A DNA stretch of 64,000 nt. Origin: Euglena gracilis. Its lineage: Eukaryota > Euglenida > Euglenophyceae > Euglenales. The stretch lies in assembly GCA_039621445.1 (NCBI GenBank), contig CP154957.1, positions 14,376,947 to 14,440,946 on the forward strand. The letters are read 5' to 3'. Under the pieces are notes generated by a model, which was not told the DNA's origin, did not search any database, and worked only from the letters and a program-made list of their open reading frames with translations. Positions 27,185-40,164 of this stretch are shown one piece after another. Both the position numbers and the translations under genes were made by a program. The number at the start of each line of letters is the position of its first letter. Position 1 is the stretch's first letter.

Positions 27185-27550
27185 CCTCCCCACCAGGTTT
27201 TCCCACAGAGCCCCCTGACCCCCCCCAACTCTCAGGAGAGCAGCAGCAGCAGCAGCAGTAGCCTGCGCCTGATGCGCATGGCCCAGACAGTGGCCGAGGA
27301 CGCCCCCCTCCCGCCGCCCGGCCCGCCCCGCCCCCCGACCGCCGCCGGGACGACCCTGGCGGAGGCGGTGCTGTCGGCGCTGCAGCGGCTCCAGGCGTCC
27401 GTGCCACCCCAGCGGTGGGACCGGGAGCTGCAGGACCAGGTCAGGCGGCTCCACAAGAGGCTGGAGGAGTTGGCCCGCCCAGGGAGGCACGCCTGCCAGG
27501 CACCAGGCACCAACCCCTCCGCTCGGGGGGCGGGGGGGGTTGAAAGCTAA
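27185..27550 (+). CDS. Probable terminal exon of an unidentified gene (Ser run, Pro-rich, coiled coil)
   Basis: The acceptor is one of several AG sites at 27198-27236 (CCCCACCAG, TTCCCACAG or ACTCTCAG). The exon is open to TAA at 27548-27550 and strongly GC3-biased. It encodes a serine run (ESSSSSSSSLRLMRMAQ), a proline-rich stretch and an amphipathic helix (LAEAVLSALQRLQASVPPQR, then LQDQVRRLHKRLEELARPG). No family recognised. It may end the gene whose exons lie at 24.4-25.3 kb, but the phases do not connect directly, so further exons would be needed. The coiled-coil call is by eye from hydrophobic spacing. Confidence 0.45.
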   Translation, partial: PPHQVFPQSPLTPPNSQESSSSSSSSLRLMRMAQTVAEDAPLPPPGPPRPPTAAGTTLAEAVLSALQRLQASVPPQRWDRELQDQVRRLHKRLEELARPGRHACQAPGTNPSARGAGGVES

Positions 27551-28890
27551 AAAAAAAATTACCGTCATACACCATCAAAGAGGGCATATATTTAAGGTTT
27601 TACAGGTTCAGGCAAAAATTTAGTCTACCACCCTATTTGGGATATTAGGGCTGATAAAAAGGTATTATAGGGCTCATATTTTCGGCGGGCAAGTGTTTCC
27701 CCCTGGGCCGACAGGATGAGAATTTTGTGGACCTAACCTCTTTCTTCCGTTGTTGATGTTTTGACTGGACCCCAAAAAATCATTGTCAATCATTATTCTC
27801 GGTCTCCCCAAAAAGACGCCAAATTTTCATTTCTGTCTTTCTGACCGTATGTGTATCGGCTTAAATTGAGAAATTCACGTGAATTTTAGGTCCGAAATCC
27901 CCAAAATATCAGAAAATTTATCATTTTTATCGTCCCCATCATTTCCCTGAATTTTCCAGTGCCGCCAATTTAAGGTCAAAGTTCTGCTGTGGTGCTGGTT
28001 GATTGTCCATGGCATTCCATGTGAGAAAATAGTGGCCTTTTATGGTTGTTTTTTTTTGGAGAGGGAAAGCTTGGGTTGCAAGTGGATTTGTTTGAAGTTC
28101 AGTGCAGCCAGTTTTTACGTTCGCATTGTTTAAGGCATCAATGTTTGTATCCCCCTCAGCATCCTCTTTTGGCAATACATTAAGAGGTTATGTGTGTCGA
28201 CGTGGCACGGGGAGGGTCATTGGTCGTGCAATTTGCTATTCGGAATCTTATCCCCCCCAGAAAAACACAAAAATACTCGTTAACCGCATTTCCACCCAAA
28301 TGGTATTTCTTGTCACTTGATTCACAACCTGTAAGATTTACAAAGAACAGGTTTTGCGGGTGATGGTTGCACAGAAATTTTCCTCAGCAACCACTGTGTT
28401 CTTTCCGCTTGTTGTTGATGTTTAGGTCACTTTGCTCGGTTGGGCAGAACAGGGTTAGTTAATGAGTGGGTAAAGGGCAGGTCATTTGGTACCGTGAAGT
28501 GTGCTTTCCTGCATTTCAACGCGAAGAAGGGTCACAACTGATGACAGAGCATACCAAGCTTCAGAGCCCTGCGCCTACCCTCGGCAGCAATGTGTTGGAT
28601 TCGCAGTCATTGACAGCTGGAACTGCTTCGTCGTCCAAACACTGCCACCCGCATAGTTTTCAGATTCAACGTTCTTCATCTCCATCCTCTTTTTTTCCAA
28701 ACAAATATGGATTTTGGATGTTTGTAAAATCCATACACACACACCCACGCGCGCACACACATGTCTTTTGCTGGGTGCTGTCACAGCTCTGCTCTCTTTT
28801 CAAACCATTTGAGAAAGTGGCACTGTTCCCATCCACGCCCACTCGTTTGTTCAGCTTTCATTCTGCTTCACATTGACCCATTTTCGCCAG
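27551..28890. other. Spacer or intron with no recognised exon
   Basis: AT-rich text with no convincing GC3-biased open segment. It probably holds an intron and upstream parts of the gene ending at 29242. Confidence 0.35.
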
Positions 28891-29242
28891 CGCAGCCTCG
28901 CCCCAGCAAGGTGGCAGTGGGCCCACCAGTAACACCACCGGCTGTGGCACATTGACATTTGCCTCTCTGGCACCCGCCGTGCCCCCCGCCCGCCAACCCA
29001 GCCTGGCGGGCTATTGGCCGCAGGGCAGTGCTGGTCCCCTGCCGGTCCGCTCTACGCCTGCACCGCGACTGCCGCCGGTTCCGAGTGCCACGGCCCCCAT
29101 GAGGTTCCGGCCGGTGCCGCAGACGTGGTCGACGCGCGTGGCGCATCGCCCGCTTCCGACCCCGGGCGAAGAGCAACAGCAGCAACAGCATTGGCCCCAC
29201 ACCGCGGGGCTCAACGGGTTGCGGGGCTCTGCCAACCCCTGA
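28891..29242 (+). CDS. Probable terminal exon of a Pro/Gln-rich protein
   Basis: After the acceptor TTTTCGCCAG (28881-28890) the frame beginning AASPQQGGSGPTSNTTG is open to TGA at 29240-29242. It encodes a low-complexity tail with APAVPPARQPSLAGYW, PAPRLPPVPSATAPMRFRPV and a glutamine run (EEQQQQQHWPH). The same frame is closed by a TGA just upstream of the acceptor, which supports the exon start. It has no catalytic motif and its function is unknown. Composition matches the other exons here, not the AT-rich introns. Confidence 0.45.
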
Positions 29243-30660
29243 CAAGGCCTTGCATGACGCTAAGACGCTGGTATTAAAACGCCGCAAAGGCGTTTTTTTT
29301 AAAAAGACAATGTGCCACATTTTAAGTTAATTTAATGCGCAACAAGTTGCGAGTCTCATTCCAGGCCTGCCAACACCGGCCGGCTTCGTTTCAGCCAATG
29401 GCAACACGACAACACCTTACCTCTGGTGGCAAATTATTGCCATTTGCCTCCAGGCAGCACAATGGTTTTGTACCAGGACATTTGCATCCTGCACAAGATG
29501 TTGTCAAAAACGGGTTCTCTCACCCTTTGATTCCTATTGATCTCATCTGAATCTATTTTAACAGCTCAAAATCAGCCCCCCAATTTAAAACTCTCCAAAA
29601 ATTTAAGCAACCCCCAATTTTAAGCAGCTTTTGGGGCCGAACCGACCAACACCCAAATTGAAACAACCCGCTGAAACCCTAAAATTTCAGCAACCCCTAA
29701 AAATGCAGGTAAAATTCAGGGAAAGTGAAGAAAAATCTCCAATCCAACCATCCATCAGCAACAAAAACCACCCAAGGTTACAATCACTGGGTTGGGGTTT
29801 GGGTTTGAAAGGAAAGCATTTCTCACAAAATGTGCTTTTTTCGTTAGAGCAGAGGCATTTTTGTTGTCCTTTTGGTGCGAATTTGAGCAGCCTTTCGGCT
29901 TATCTGGTTCAATGCAAATTTAGGCTAGCCACCAAATTGAAGCAGCCCCTTGGGCCTTTTGGCCGAATTCTAATTTCAGCAATGCTTGCTTGCATTTGGG
30001 GCGGCGGTCTGGGACTCTTTCCAATTCATTTGGGGTATTATCTTCACAGAATTATGTTGATCTTTCCAACCATGCCTGGCTTATTTGATAGTTTTTGAAG
30101 CACTCCATCGGGTGGGGTGATTCTCTGAGATAAGTTTTGAAATTTGTTTGTGATATTGTTTTATTGTTTTGCATATATTTCAAACCACACATGCGTTAAG
30201 ATGGTTAAGCTCAATGATGCAAATGCTAAGTTTTATGATCCAGTGTTCCCGACCTCATCATGAGAAGAGGAGAAAAGTATTTTCCCCCTCTGTTTGATAA
30301 CGCAAGTTTGCCAACGAAATGAATGGCACAATACTTTGCATATTTTTCCAACAGCTTTAAATTGCTGCCCCCCCCTTAAAAACGTGAGAGGTCCATTTTC
30401 TTCAGGGCAACTATTAATTTTAACCCTGTCCCCATCGCAAACCAGTAGCAAAAAATCTGCACTTTCCTACCATGGAGTTCTGAAAATTCATAAAAATTCG
30501 AGGAAATAGCAGCCCTAAATTAGTGTACCCGGGGGGGTGGAGGTCCCACAAAATTATGCGAGGCGGGGGGGGGGACGACTCACCTTGCCCTGATCAGGTC
30601 CCCTGTTCCCTCATTGTCGAGATGACCCTGTCAAATGTGTAGTAGCTGGGGAGGTGACGT
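29243..30660. other. Spacer with a degenerate AATTT/AGCAACCCC repeat
   Basis: From about 29565 to 29960 short units such as AATTTAAGCAACCCCC and AATTTCAGCAACCCCT recur. No gene seen. Confidence 0.4.
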
Positions 30661-30724
30661 TCATATTCGTGCGTGGTGGGCAAAACAGGAAAAAGGTGCT
30701 GTTACAGTTTGTGTATTGTTCGTT

Positions 30725-31306
30725 GCAGGAGAAACAAGTTGGATTTGCTTGATAGGCTTGATAGGATGAAGGGATCGGGAACGAGCGTGGCCAACGCCAA
30801 CTTCTTTGCCCCTTTTGCTTGCAACAGGACGCTGTACTACGGCAGCAATGAACGGATGGTAGGCAACTGCGGACCGAAGCGCTCCTGTCCACCTTCCGAC
30901 ATACCGGACGGGCCCCGGATGAAATACCAACGCGTCGACGTGGTCGGGATGGGTCGCGTGTGACGGCCCGAAACGTCCACTTGCCGCGCTGGTCACTTTG
31001 CCTGTTGTGTTGGCGTTTGCCGACAGCCGTTTCCGGTCGACGTGCACTTTTGAGCCGCAGCCCCAGCGCAAAGACTGGGTCAGCACTCAGGCTCACTGGA
31101 CACACGTCCGACCCGGAACATACGTTGCACCAAACCCACTGTCGCCCCGCCAACCCCTCATGCAGGGACGTGGCGGGCAGCTTCCCACATCGACGGCGAT
31201 GCACACAACACCAAAACCTGACATGGTTTCTTACCCACTGACCTCATTTTTTGTGAATTTGACGCCCCTGAGCATGCATGGTGTTGGCTCTGAGTACAAT
31301 CACTGA
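30725..31306 (+). CDS. Two adjacent coding-like segments in different frames (unidentified gene)
   Basis: Segment 1 (about 30730-30963) reads ANANFFAPFACNRTLYYGSN, then GNCGPKRSCPPSDIPDGPRM, closing at TGA 30961-30963. Segment 2 (about 31014-31306) is in another frame and reads TFEPQPQRKDWVSTQAHW, then RPGTYVAPNPLSPRQP, closing at TGA 31304-31306. Both have exon-like codon composition. A frame change must occur between about 30930 and 31016, far shorter than any other intron here. No GT donor in the right phase was found for the GCCGACAG acceptor. It could be a frameshifted copy, a very short nonconventional intron or an assembly error. Family not recognised. Confidence 0.35.
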
Positions 31307-33639
31307 CAAGCAAGACCATCTCCAATTTCTTTGTCATCTTCTGAACCGGGATGGTAACTGACGGTGCTAATTTCCCTTGCAATGCAAAGACAGAACGGTG
31401 CAGGTCGTACTGTTTTGCAGCAATAACGTGCTGCTAGCTTAAAATTCTTTGGGAATCCCCCCAAGTTGACATAAGCAGGTTGCTAAAGGACAAAAGCATT
31501 ACACAGCACTAAAGGACGGGAAAGCATTACAGACAATACGAATAATGATGCAAACCATTATTTACATCGTAAAAAATGCTGATGAGATTTCCATCAGAAA
31601 ATTTTTTTCCAAAAATGCGAGGAGAATGCACCGAGGTGGGCTCCAGTCAAGCGGCACTTGTGGGGTAATTGGGCAAGGATAACGGTGTGGGATTCACACA
31701 TAATGTGCACGGGGTCCATCGATTGTGGCCTCTGTGTCCGAAGCTCAGTCTCAGGCTCAGGCTCAAGCTGGCCGTGCTTTTGCTGAAATTTTTTCCACCC
31801 TGGGGCTCTGCATTTTTTTTTCAACAAAGTGTGTTGTCAAAAAGTGCGACTATTGGTACTCGATTAGTGTTTTTTTGTCCAAAAATATGTCCCAATGGTT
31901 CAGTATTTGCTGCACAGAGACAACAAGAAATTCACACGCTTGTCTGCTTGGGGCCTTGGGGGGCACATTAGACATAAAAAATTTGGTTTTCGAAAAACTC
32001 GCCCAAATATTTCTTGAAAAACAGGTCACAATTTCTAGAGTAGATCAAGAAAGGTATTTTGCGAAGTGTTATTTTTGGTTCTTTCTGTGGAGGTACGGCT
32101 GGAAAAGATGCTGGCTGGAACCCTCCCTGGGGGTTGGGGGTGGGGGGGCTGGACCGGCTGTTACGAGAACGGTAAATGAAGCCCAAATCCAACCGGGTTG
32201 GAAATTTAGCCAAAATTTTGAGATGAAAACAAAAGACTCAAAAATGTAATTTTGTTCATTTTAAAAGAAATTTCGGCACTTGCACAGAAAAAAATTTTTT
32301 TTGGTAATCCAGGCTTTAGCAGGATGGAAGAATTTATTTTCACTCGAACCCGCTGTCTGGCTAGGAGATGCTGACTGTAAAAAAAACGTGTGAATTTGGG
32401 TAAGTTGAAGAAAAATTAGAACAATTCCAACCAGCATTTGGGCTGCAATGTCAGTGGAGGAGAAGAATGGGGCATAATTAAATTGGTACTGAAAAAATTG
32501 GTTACAGCAAAATTTGGCTGAAACCCTTCGAATTTTGTGCAAAAATGCGCGTGGTCTCAAAAAAAATGGCGATGGTTGGACCCCCCTGAGGTTCTTTCAG
32601 CAATTCCCTGGTCGATTCTGTCCAGCATGCGATTTTAAAAATGATACCACTCACTCTGCTTTTACCTGAAATGAACTGTTGCCAAAGCAGTTGCTTCGAA
32701 GAGTGACCTATGGGAGGTTCTAAAACAATACGAGAGATCATGCCTCTAAATCAGCAACTTCCAAAGAAAAACCTTAGAAAATTCGCTTCTTTTTCATGGG
32801 CCCAACAAATAAATTTCGGTATTCCGATTGCTGATTAGGGTTAGTCCAGTTTACAGCACTCTTCAAGTGTCTTTGCCCCGTTGTTTTCTTTTATTTGAGG
32901 CGCCATGATATTTTTTTTTCGGATCATTTCTTTGTAATGTTTTGTTCATTTTTTTTCTCCCTCTTCCTAGGTGAGAAGTTGTCTAATGTTTCTCCGTTGC
33001 ATTTGATGCGGCTTGCTGCTTTGTTGGCCAAAGCCAACCCCAACAATTTATGGCCCACCTCTTTCCACCCCCCTTTCGGAGCTGAAGCCTTGCTTGAAGC
33101 TACAAGTCTTTGCAGATTTGTGTCAAATGTGATATGTCCCAAGCACTAAAAACCAGGATGCAGAGGCAAGTGTTACTTTCATACCACCGTTGGAGGTCTC
33201 AATTTTTACACATAGTCAAACGTCCTGCTATTCTGTAAGAAAACTCCAGGGGGGGGATTTAGGTTTCAGCATTGGGTTCTATTTCTAAAAAACTGAAGCA
33301 CCCGTGAACATTTGCCATATCTTGAAGGCTCCCTCCGTGCGATGAATGCATCGCTTTTTTTGGCTTCGCTTCTTCAAGGCTGGAGCTCTTCCCTGGGGAA
33401 CACATCCCAGGCAGGGGAAGGTGTCGCACAGCGACTCTTTCTGACGTGCAACAAGCGAATTCGCAGCTCCAATATGCAGCAGACGGGATTCGTGCCTGAT
33501 GGGGTCTTTCTGTGAAAGTTTAATAATTTCGAAATACAAAATCAAAAACATTGGTGCACACTTGAACGGGACTATGAAACAACTCGAAGAAGTGTTGCTT
33601 TTTTTTTGTGGCAGCTTTCAAATATTTGCACCTGGGGGT

Positions 33640-34030
33640 CAGGCTTCTGCGTAAGGGATTGCAGTCCAGCCCCCCCCCCCCCCCGGGGGGTTTGATTGGA
33701 GATAGTCCAAATTTGGCTAGTGGGAATTCTAAAAACCCCCCCCCCCCCCAGGGGTCTGCCAGCAGGGCTAGCTAGTGGAAATTTTTTTCCAGTGACCGGC
33801 GCGAAGCGCCGGAATTTTTTTGGGAATTTTTGGAACAAAATCAGCCAAAAACTTTTCAAAAACCTCATTTCCACCTCGGCGCGCAGCGCCGGAGGAAATT
33901 TTTTTCCCAGTTGGGGGGACCCCCGGACCCCCCCCCCCCCCCAGGGGGTCTAGCTAGTCCACTTTTTCCAGTGTCTAGCCGATTGGCTAGCCAGTACCCC
34001 CCCCCCCCGGGGTCCTTAAGCAAAAGCCTG
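33640..34030. mobile_element. MITE-like element, family B (copy 4), 7/8-bp flanking duplication
   Basis: Ends CAGGCTTCTGCG and TTAAGCAAAAGCCTG. Flanks CTGGGGGT (33632-33639) and CTGGGGGC (34031-34038) match at 7 of 8 positions. The interior contains GTGACCGGCGCGAAGCGCC, GGAACAAAATCAGCC and CTCGGCGCGCAGCGCCGG, plus C tracts. Confidence 0.8.
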
Positions 34031-36228
34031 CTGGGGGCCCAGCAATTCAACAGGTGGGCCATTTTCTTAATCACACCATGTTGTGATTTGCTTAATCACA
34101 CCATGGTGTGGGATGAATGTGCATTGCCCTTATTGTGCAGTGCGACACTAGTGGGCACCCACAAGCAAGTGAAGGCACAGCCCTAATAAGGGGACCCTAC
34201 ATACCCCAGACTTTTTGCAGGTAAAAAACCCCTGTTTCTGGCACCCAGTCCACAAAGAAACAGTGAAAAGAGATTTGATTTCACGCCAAACCAAAATAAC
34301 ACCGAAAGGCCGAAAAGAAGGGAAGGTTGATGCAAAGGGCCCCTTTCTGAGGCAAGGGCATCCTTCATCAGTGCATAGTGCTGTACTTTGTGCCCCAGCA
34401 CACCCAAACATTCCTAAAAAGTACACCCCTGTGCATTGGGGGGTGTCGCTTCCCTGCTTTATTATTTGGCGGTAGAGAGCACATCACACCGGGCAGTTGG
34501 GGGGAGGTATGCTGAGTATTTGTTTTGTGTTTGTTTCGCATATTTATGGCTTATCTGTTTGATTGTTCAAAATAGCATTAATTTTGCAAATTTCCCGTAA
34601 TTTTGGCCCAAATCTTGGCATTTTTGCAGGTTCAGCATTGTTGTGTATTGGGTTGTTTGTGCTAAACTAAGTAAAGAAGTCTTAACCCCAGTTGGTTGAG
34701 AAAGTAGTCACTACTGGAAATTTTTGAGCTTTTGTTCCATGGGATTGGACCCCCCTCTCAGGTAACCGTCGGGTTACAGTGGTGGAAGAACCAGATGCCT
34801 GGTGAGTGCTGCCGTGCAGATTGTCGTGCTGTGTGGGTGCGGGCATCTGCCGTGTCGATTGTCGTGCTGTGTGGGTGCGGGCACCTGTAAAAAACCTGTC
34901 CTTTGTGGAATTCCTGATGGTTTGCAATTTCCCTTTAAACAGAACAACCTCCTTTGCAGGTATATGCACGTATGCCATGTGCAAGGCCCATGGCTTGGCT
35001 TGGCTTCTAAGGAGGTATTATGGTGCCAACTTTGCACGAATGACAACAAATTACCTGTAGTCGGTAGAGATTGCTCAAATTTTAAGAAGCCATCGTTTTT
35101 CTAGCCCATTTGGAGCATTTTTAAAGAAGCATTGGTTATATTAAACGCCAAATTTGAGACATCAACAGACTGGCAATGTACACCGTCAAAAAAATTAGTC
35201 TTCCCAGTTTTCCAGCAAGCAGCGGGTTGGCCCTCCCTGGAAGCCTGCAGATATTAAGAGCTTGTGTTGAGCAACTCTAAAAGGCTGTCAGACCTCAATC
35301 AACAATAAACACCTCCAAGTCCAAACCCCAGCCTTATTCTCAATTAACACCCAAACCCACCCCTCCCACGCAAAATCTCACAGTGCCAAGTTTTTTTGCC
35401 AAGGATTCACTAATTGGAATGTTTGACAGTTTTCTGGTTATGCCACAATGCTTTTCTTGCCTTCGTCATTGTCTTGCCCTCTTCCCATTTTTAGCCAGAA
35501 ATGGAGGCCCGGGGGCTTACCCATTTCGTTTCTCACGCCCTCATTTGCAGCCCCTAAGTAAATAAGGCCAGGTCAGATAATGATTCGGGCAGCCAAAGGG
35601 TAGTTTCCCATTATGACTGTATTTTGTTGTTATGTGTGCAATGTTGGAACCATTATTCTTTCTTAGGCAGGTGCACACGCTGCATGTGCATGTGCAAGCA
35701 AAGGTTGCTCAGGGGAATTACAAACCACCAGGAAGTCCACAAAGGACGAGATTTTTTTTTACTAAGTGTGTTATTTTGAGAATTCTTTGTGAATTTATCT
35801 GCTTTTCCTGTGTTATTTCCTGTTTTTATGTGTCTTTGACTTGAAGTTTGCTATGTCACACCCCCCCCCTGTGCCGCCAGGCCCAATACCGATGGGTATT
35901 ATTCCATAAGCCAGGCAGGCAGCCATTTTTTCAACTTTTTCCTTTCTTTACCCCCAATATCATGCAATTTCGATATCTCTTTGTCTGCTTTTCTTATCCA
36001 GTTTTGCAATTTTTCCCCATTTAGTGCTTATTGTCAGCTAATTTTTCAACTCTTTCCCCTGCATATTTTGCGCTTATTTTGGGAACAGAGCAGCATTTTA
36101 TGCTGCAAATTCTTTGATCTTGGACAGGTCCCTCGTGATTTTCTTTTCAATTATTAAGTTGAGGTTTTCCCTGTTCCAGGATGTCGGTCAACCCCCAAGG
36201 TGGGGCTTAGGACTGGGACAAGGGCGTT

Positions 36229-36580
36229 TAACCCCCCCCCCCTCACTTATAAACCCCTTCGGCTAACCAACCAAACCGGATCCTATAACCCCCCCCCCCC
36301 CTGGGGAAGAGAAATGGAAACCTCCGGGGACGATTTTTTTCGGCCGCAAACCACCGAAAAACTGATTTTTTGGCAATTTTTTGAGACCGACCATCATCAA
36401 AAATGCCATTTTTGACCAAATTTGCCAAAAATTGCCAATTCCGGGGGGTTTCGGGGGTTGGATTTTCACCAACAATTCTGGGACCTGCAACCTCCCCCCC
36501 ACTTATGAACCCCCCCCTTCGGCCGACCAACCAAACCGGATCCATAAACCCCGGGGGGGTTTATAAGTGAGGGGGTTAGA
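36229..36580. mobile_element. Fold-back element, family H
   Basis: The C tract with CTCACTTATAAACCCC at the left pairs with GGGTTTATAAGTGAGGGGG at the right. Inside, CAACCAAACCGGATCC occurs twice (near 36269 and 36529). The centre is made of TTTTTGGCAATTT-like units. Confidence 0.6.
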
Positions 36581-38410
36581 GTTCTCCACCTTTCCGACCA
36601 TCAACTGCAGCAATACAGTCCGCAATATTGCCTAAGGCTCTGAAGCTGAAGTGAAGGTGTGTGACGAGCTCCAAGCTCCAAGCTCTGTTGTGGCGGGGGT
36701 CAGTGCCAAGCACCACCCACAGTATGGGGTGCAGAATTTTCAGATTTTCCAATGTGGGACGAGAAGATCCACGTACCCACGTGCGTAGTGCACTCTCATT
36801 AAATGTCATTGCGGGGTGATGCAAAGCAACATTCACTTGACAAAGAGGTTTTGTCGTTGTGAAGCTGAAGGCAAGAGCTGGATCTGAGAAAAATTTTCAG
36901 CATTGGTGGTTTTCGGCATTTTTGTGTATTTTGTGTTTTTTTGCATGCAATAAAGCTAAGAAATACTGAGAGAAGCTTCCGGCGATTATTTGAATGACGC
37001 AAAAAAAACAGCTGCACCGCGGGTCTAAGAAAAAATCGATTTCGTCCAAAGGGTTTCAAGCTCGGTATATTGTCCGTCCACACCTCATGGTGGGAGGAGA
37101 ATGGGGTCTGCAAGGTCGGGCAGGGTTGAAGGTCATCAGTTCCTGAAAGGGAGGTGCCCAACGTTGCCCAGGCAACAACAGTTCTCCTCTTGGCACCGGC
37201 CAAGCCCATACACGGCCCACCCGCCCATGCACAACTGCACCCATTTGCCCATGTCCCTGCCCGTCATCCTTGCTTTCGCAGAACGCTCCACCCACCACAC
37301 GTAGCGCGGCAGCGAGTCTCATTGCACTCGCCAAAACAGTGTTCGTGCCACGGCTTCGGACGAACACCTCCATGAGGCTCTGTGCAGACCCGGAAGAAAA
37401 ATATCGACCCCACATACCCTACATAGAAATATATCCACCGCACCACGTACATTACTGGTCTCTTATATTAAGGTCTCATTTTCATGACTCAACAAAAACT
37501 CTGCCAATTTTGGGGGGTTTCAAAGCCTTTCTGTCACGGCCTACCTGGGTTGGTTCCAGAGCAAGCTTGGCTGGTGCCAAGGTTGAGTGCCTCATCACCG
37601 GGAGCTGTTGACAGGGGCACATTCTGTTCCTGTGCGAGAGATGCCGACCCGCCTCCTGCATTGGGGATGAGGATCCCGAGGGGTTTGCGTGGACCCGTCA
37701 GAGCCCTGTCGCGTCTGGTGGGCTCTGGTGTGGTCAGTTTCCCTCCCATTTCTCATGCAGAGGGGTGCAGAACCTTGTTGAAAGAAAACAGACAAAGCTT
37801 GTGGTACAGGAGCCCCCCCCCCACTGGGTCCAACCCACCATGTTCCATTGGCTAGCCAAACCTTGACAGGCGCTTCTCTTCAGCTCCCACACTCCCGAAC
37901 ACGGGCCCCGTCGGGCACAGAAGCCGAAGTATGTTCGTCGCTGTGAAACAGTGGCTGAGGCTGAATGCATGATATGAATGATTTGATGTGTGTGTAGTTA
38001 TTAGAGTTATGGTTTGCGATTTAGGTGTGTTTTCCAAGTCCATGCAACCTGCTTCTTGCTTGATGCATGATGAGAAGTGTGTACAGAACATACGTTCTGT
38101 AAATGTACCAAAACAATAGGTCATGCAATATATGCACTGCAGAAAGCATTGTTTTTCTTGCAATCACATGAGCCGCACCAAGTCGTTTTTTCTATTTGCT
38201 CTGCAGCAACAAATTTTAATGTGTGCTGCAGCAATATTTGTGTGCGCTGCTTGCGCCACAGCAACAAAATCAGTGCGTGCCCCGTGCACTGCAGGCGAAG
38301 AAAAGTTTCGCCACATCGAGCTTCTTTGCCGAGAACTAAAATTCTGATATTGAATAAGCTTCTGATATTGAAGTTTTATCTTTTTCGAATTGCTTTTATT
38401 GCACTCCCAG

Positions 38411-38802
38411 GGTTGGGGAGATTAGCATTCCACTCGCCATCACAGCACACACCAAACAGGTGCGGACTCATGACCACCGCGGTCCACCGACAACAGGTAG
38501 ATGCCACTCAACGCTTTTATCTCCTTTACTCTCCCTTTTTCTCTTTCTCTCCCGTCGAAGATGGCTCGGCGAGCATGATTTGCCACGTGCCATTTCTTGT
38601 TTTATCATGTGCGCCTCTCAGAGTCACGCCGGCCACGCTGCTTGCCGTTACTGGATATGATTTTTCCGACGCGGTGCTGGATTTGATGTCTCCAACCCGG
38701 AAGGCACCCGCGCAACATTTGCGAAAAAACACAGCATTTCGACCATTTTACAATATCTTCCCTTCTGCATTCTCGAACGAGCTTTTTTTGCATCTTGCAT
38801 AG
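38411..38802 (+). CDS. Last two exons of an unidentified gene
   Basis: Exon 38411-38496 (acceptor CACTCCCAG) reads VGEISIPLAITAHTKQ and ends with donor CAACAG|GTAGAT in phase 1. Exon 38561-38802 follows a strong polypyrimidine acceptor (TCTCTCCCGTCGAAG) with two leftover bases, so the phase fits. It reads GSASMICHVPFLVLSCAPLR, TPATLLAVTGYDFSDAVLDL and ends at TAG 38800-38802. Upstream exons were not found and I do not recognise the family. A longer open reading frame runs through the first exon and intron in another frame; I regard it as chance. Confidence 0.5.
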
Positions 38803-40164
38803 GCAACCATTGAATGCTGCGGACGAGTTGGCACCAGCATTTGTCGAATCTGAAATAATGCACATCAATTTCAATTTTTCTTGAAGATATTTGTTTGTAT
38901 TTGTGAATGCAAATGCACACATATATTTGTGTGCTTGTAAAAACACATAAGTATGATTTTGTTTTTCGAATTCATATTTTGTGTTGAGTTCGAGTGTTCA
39001 CATGTCGCATAAAGTGGAGACTCCATATGTAAGTGTGCAGTGTTGTGGGGGGATATGTGTGGGGGGGGGGATTGTGGAGGGTTTTGGATATCGCTTGGGG
39101 AGCAACGTTTGAGGAATTCCACTTCCAAGTTCACCCATGAGCATCAGATACTGAATCTACAACTTGGATCATGAAAAGTAAAAAAAAACTGGCACACAAA
39201 AGGCCATTTGGTTCTTATATTGCACAGAGAAGGAAGGTGTTGTTTTCGTTCTGCGGGAGGGTTGGGGGACTGGACGAGCCTAGTAGGTCAAAAAAAAGGA
39301 CTCCAAGGTTTGCACACAAAGAAGTTTGTATTCAAAGTACATTGGGGGTGGGGTGGGGGGAATGGGGGGTTGGAGGTATTGTGGGGTGTTGTGGGGTATG
39401 GGCAGCTCCATTTTACGCCATCTCTCTGTGACTGGAATACACATCCATTTTGACATTTTGACAAATCTGGACGTGACGGTTCTTTTTCGGAACGTACAGG
39501 AATTGTCTGCCCTAAACAGCAAATGACCAAGCAGGGCAGAACGGGGACCGGCCAAACAGTCAGGGTGGTGGGGGGGGGTTGACCACCCCACCCCACCCAC
39601 CCCCCCACCCCCTGCATGGTGGGTGGGGGGTCGACCACCCCCCTACCACCCTTTCCCGTATTTCACAGAGCACCAATTTTTTGGACCCCAAAATATTTCG
39701 GCGGGTGTTTTTTTGACCCATTTTGGGACCCATGTCAGAGGTCCCCCAAAAACCCCCCGAAACCCCCATCTTTTCACACCTTCCAGAAATTCAACGTTTT
39801 GTCAAAACTTTGATTTTAAGAGGTTTTTGAAGCAAAAAATGCCATTGAAAACCCAAAAGATTTAAAAGAGAAATAATGTAAGTAAAATTTGGTTGTGCCA
39901 AAATTTGGTCGAATTTTTTGACCTTCTTTTTTTTTCACCCACCTCCTAAAAATCACCAATTTTTATACATGAAATTTTTGGTGTTTTTTTTTTGTGAAAA
40001 GTGTGGTTTTCCATCAAAAAAATCATGTAATTTGGGTTCATTTTTCAAAAAAAAAAATAAAAAAATTTTCCCCGGTCACAGTCCCCGTTTTCCCAAGATT
40101 GGTGAAAATGCTGTGGTGGGTGTGGGGGGTCGACCCCCCCCACCTCCCGGGTGGGGGTACGGAC

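Larger units (their letters stand above)
31307..38410. other. Long stretch without a confident gene
   Basis: AT-rich text plus a family B MITE (33640-34030) and a family H fold-back (36229-36580). Short open segments near 33000-33150, 33310-33515 and 37500-37855 lack consistent splice sites or recognisable motifs. The last two exons of an unidentified gene follow at 38411, so parts of this stretch are probably its introns. Confidence 0.4.

Noticed and set aside
27002-27568. Minus-strand open frames of up to 188 residues
   Set aside because: GC-rich plus-strand exon keeps the opposite strand open; no minus-strand splice context or motif.
38077-38400. First half of a 241-residue open frame
   Set aside because: AT-rich composition and no motif; only 38411-38802 has fitting splice sites and coding-like codon use.
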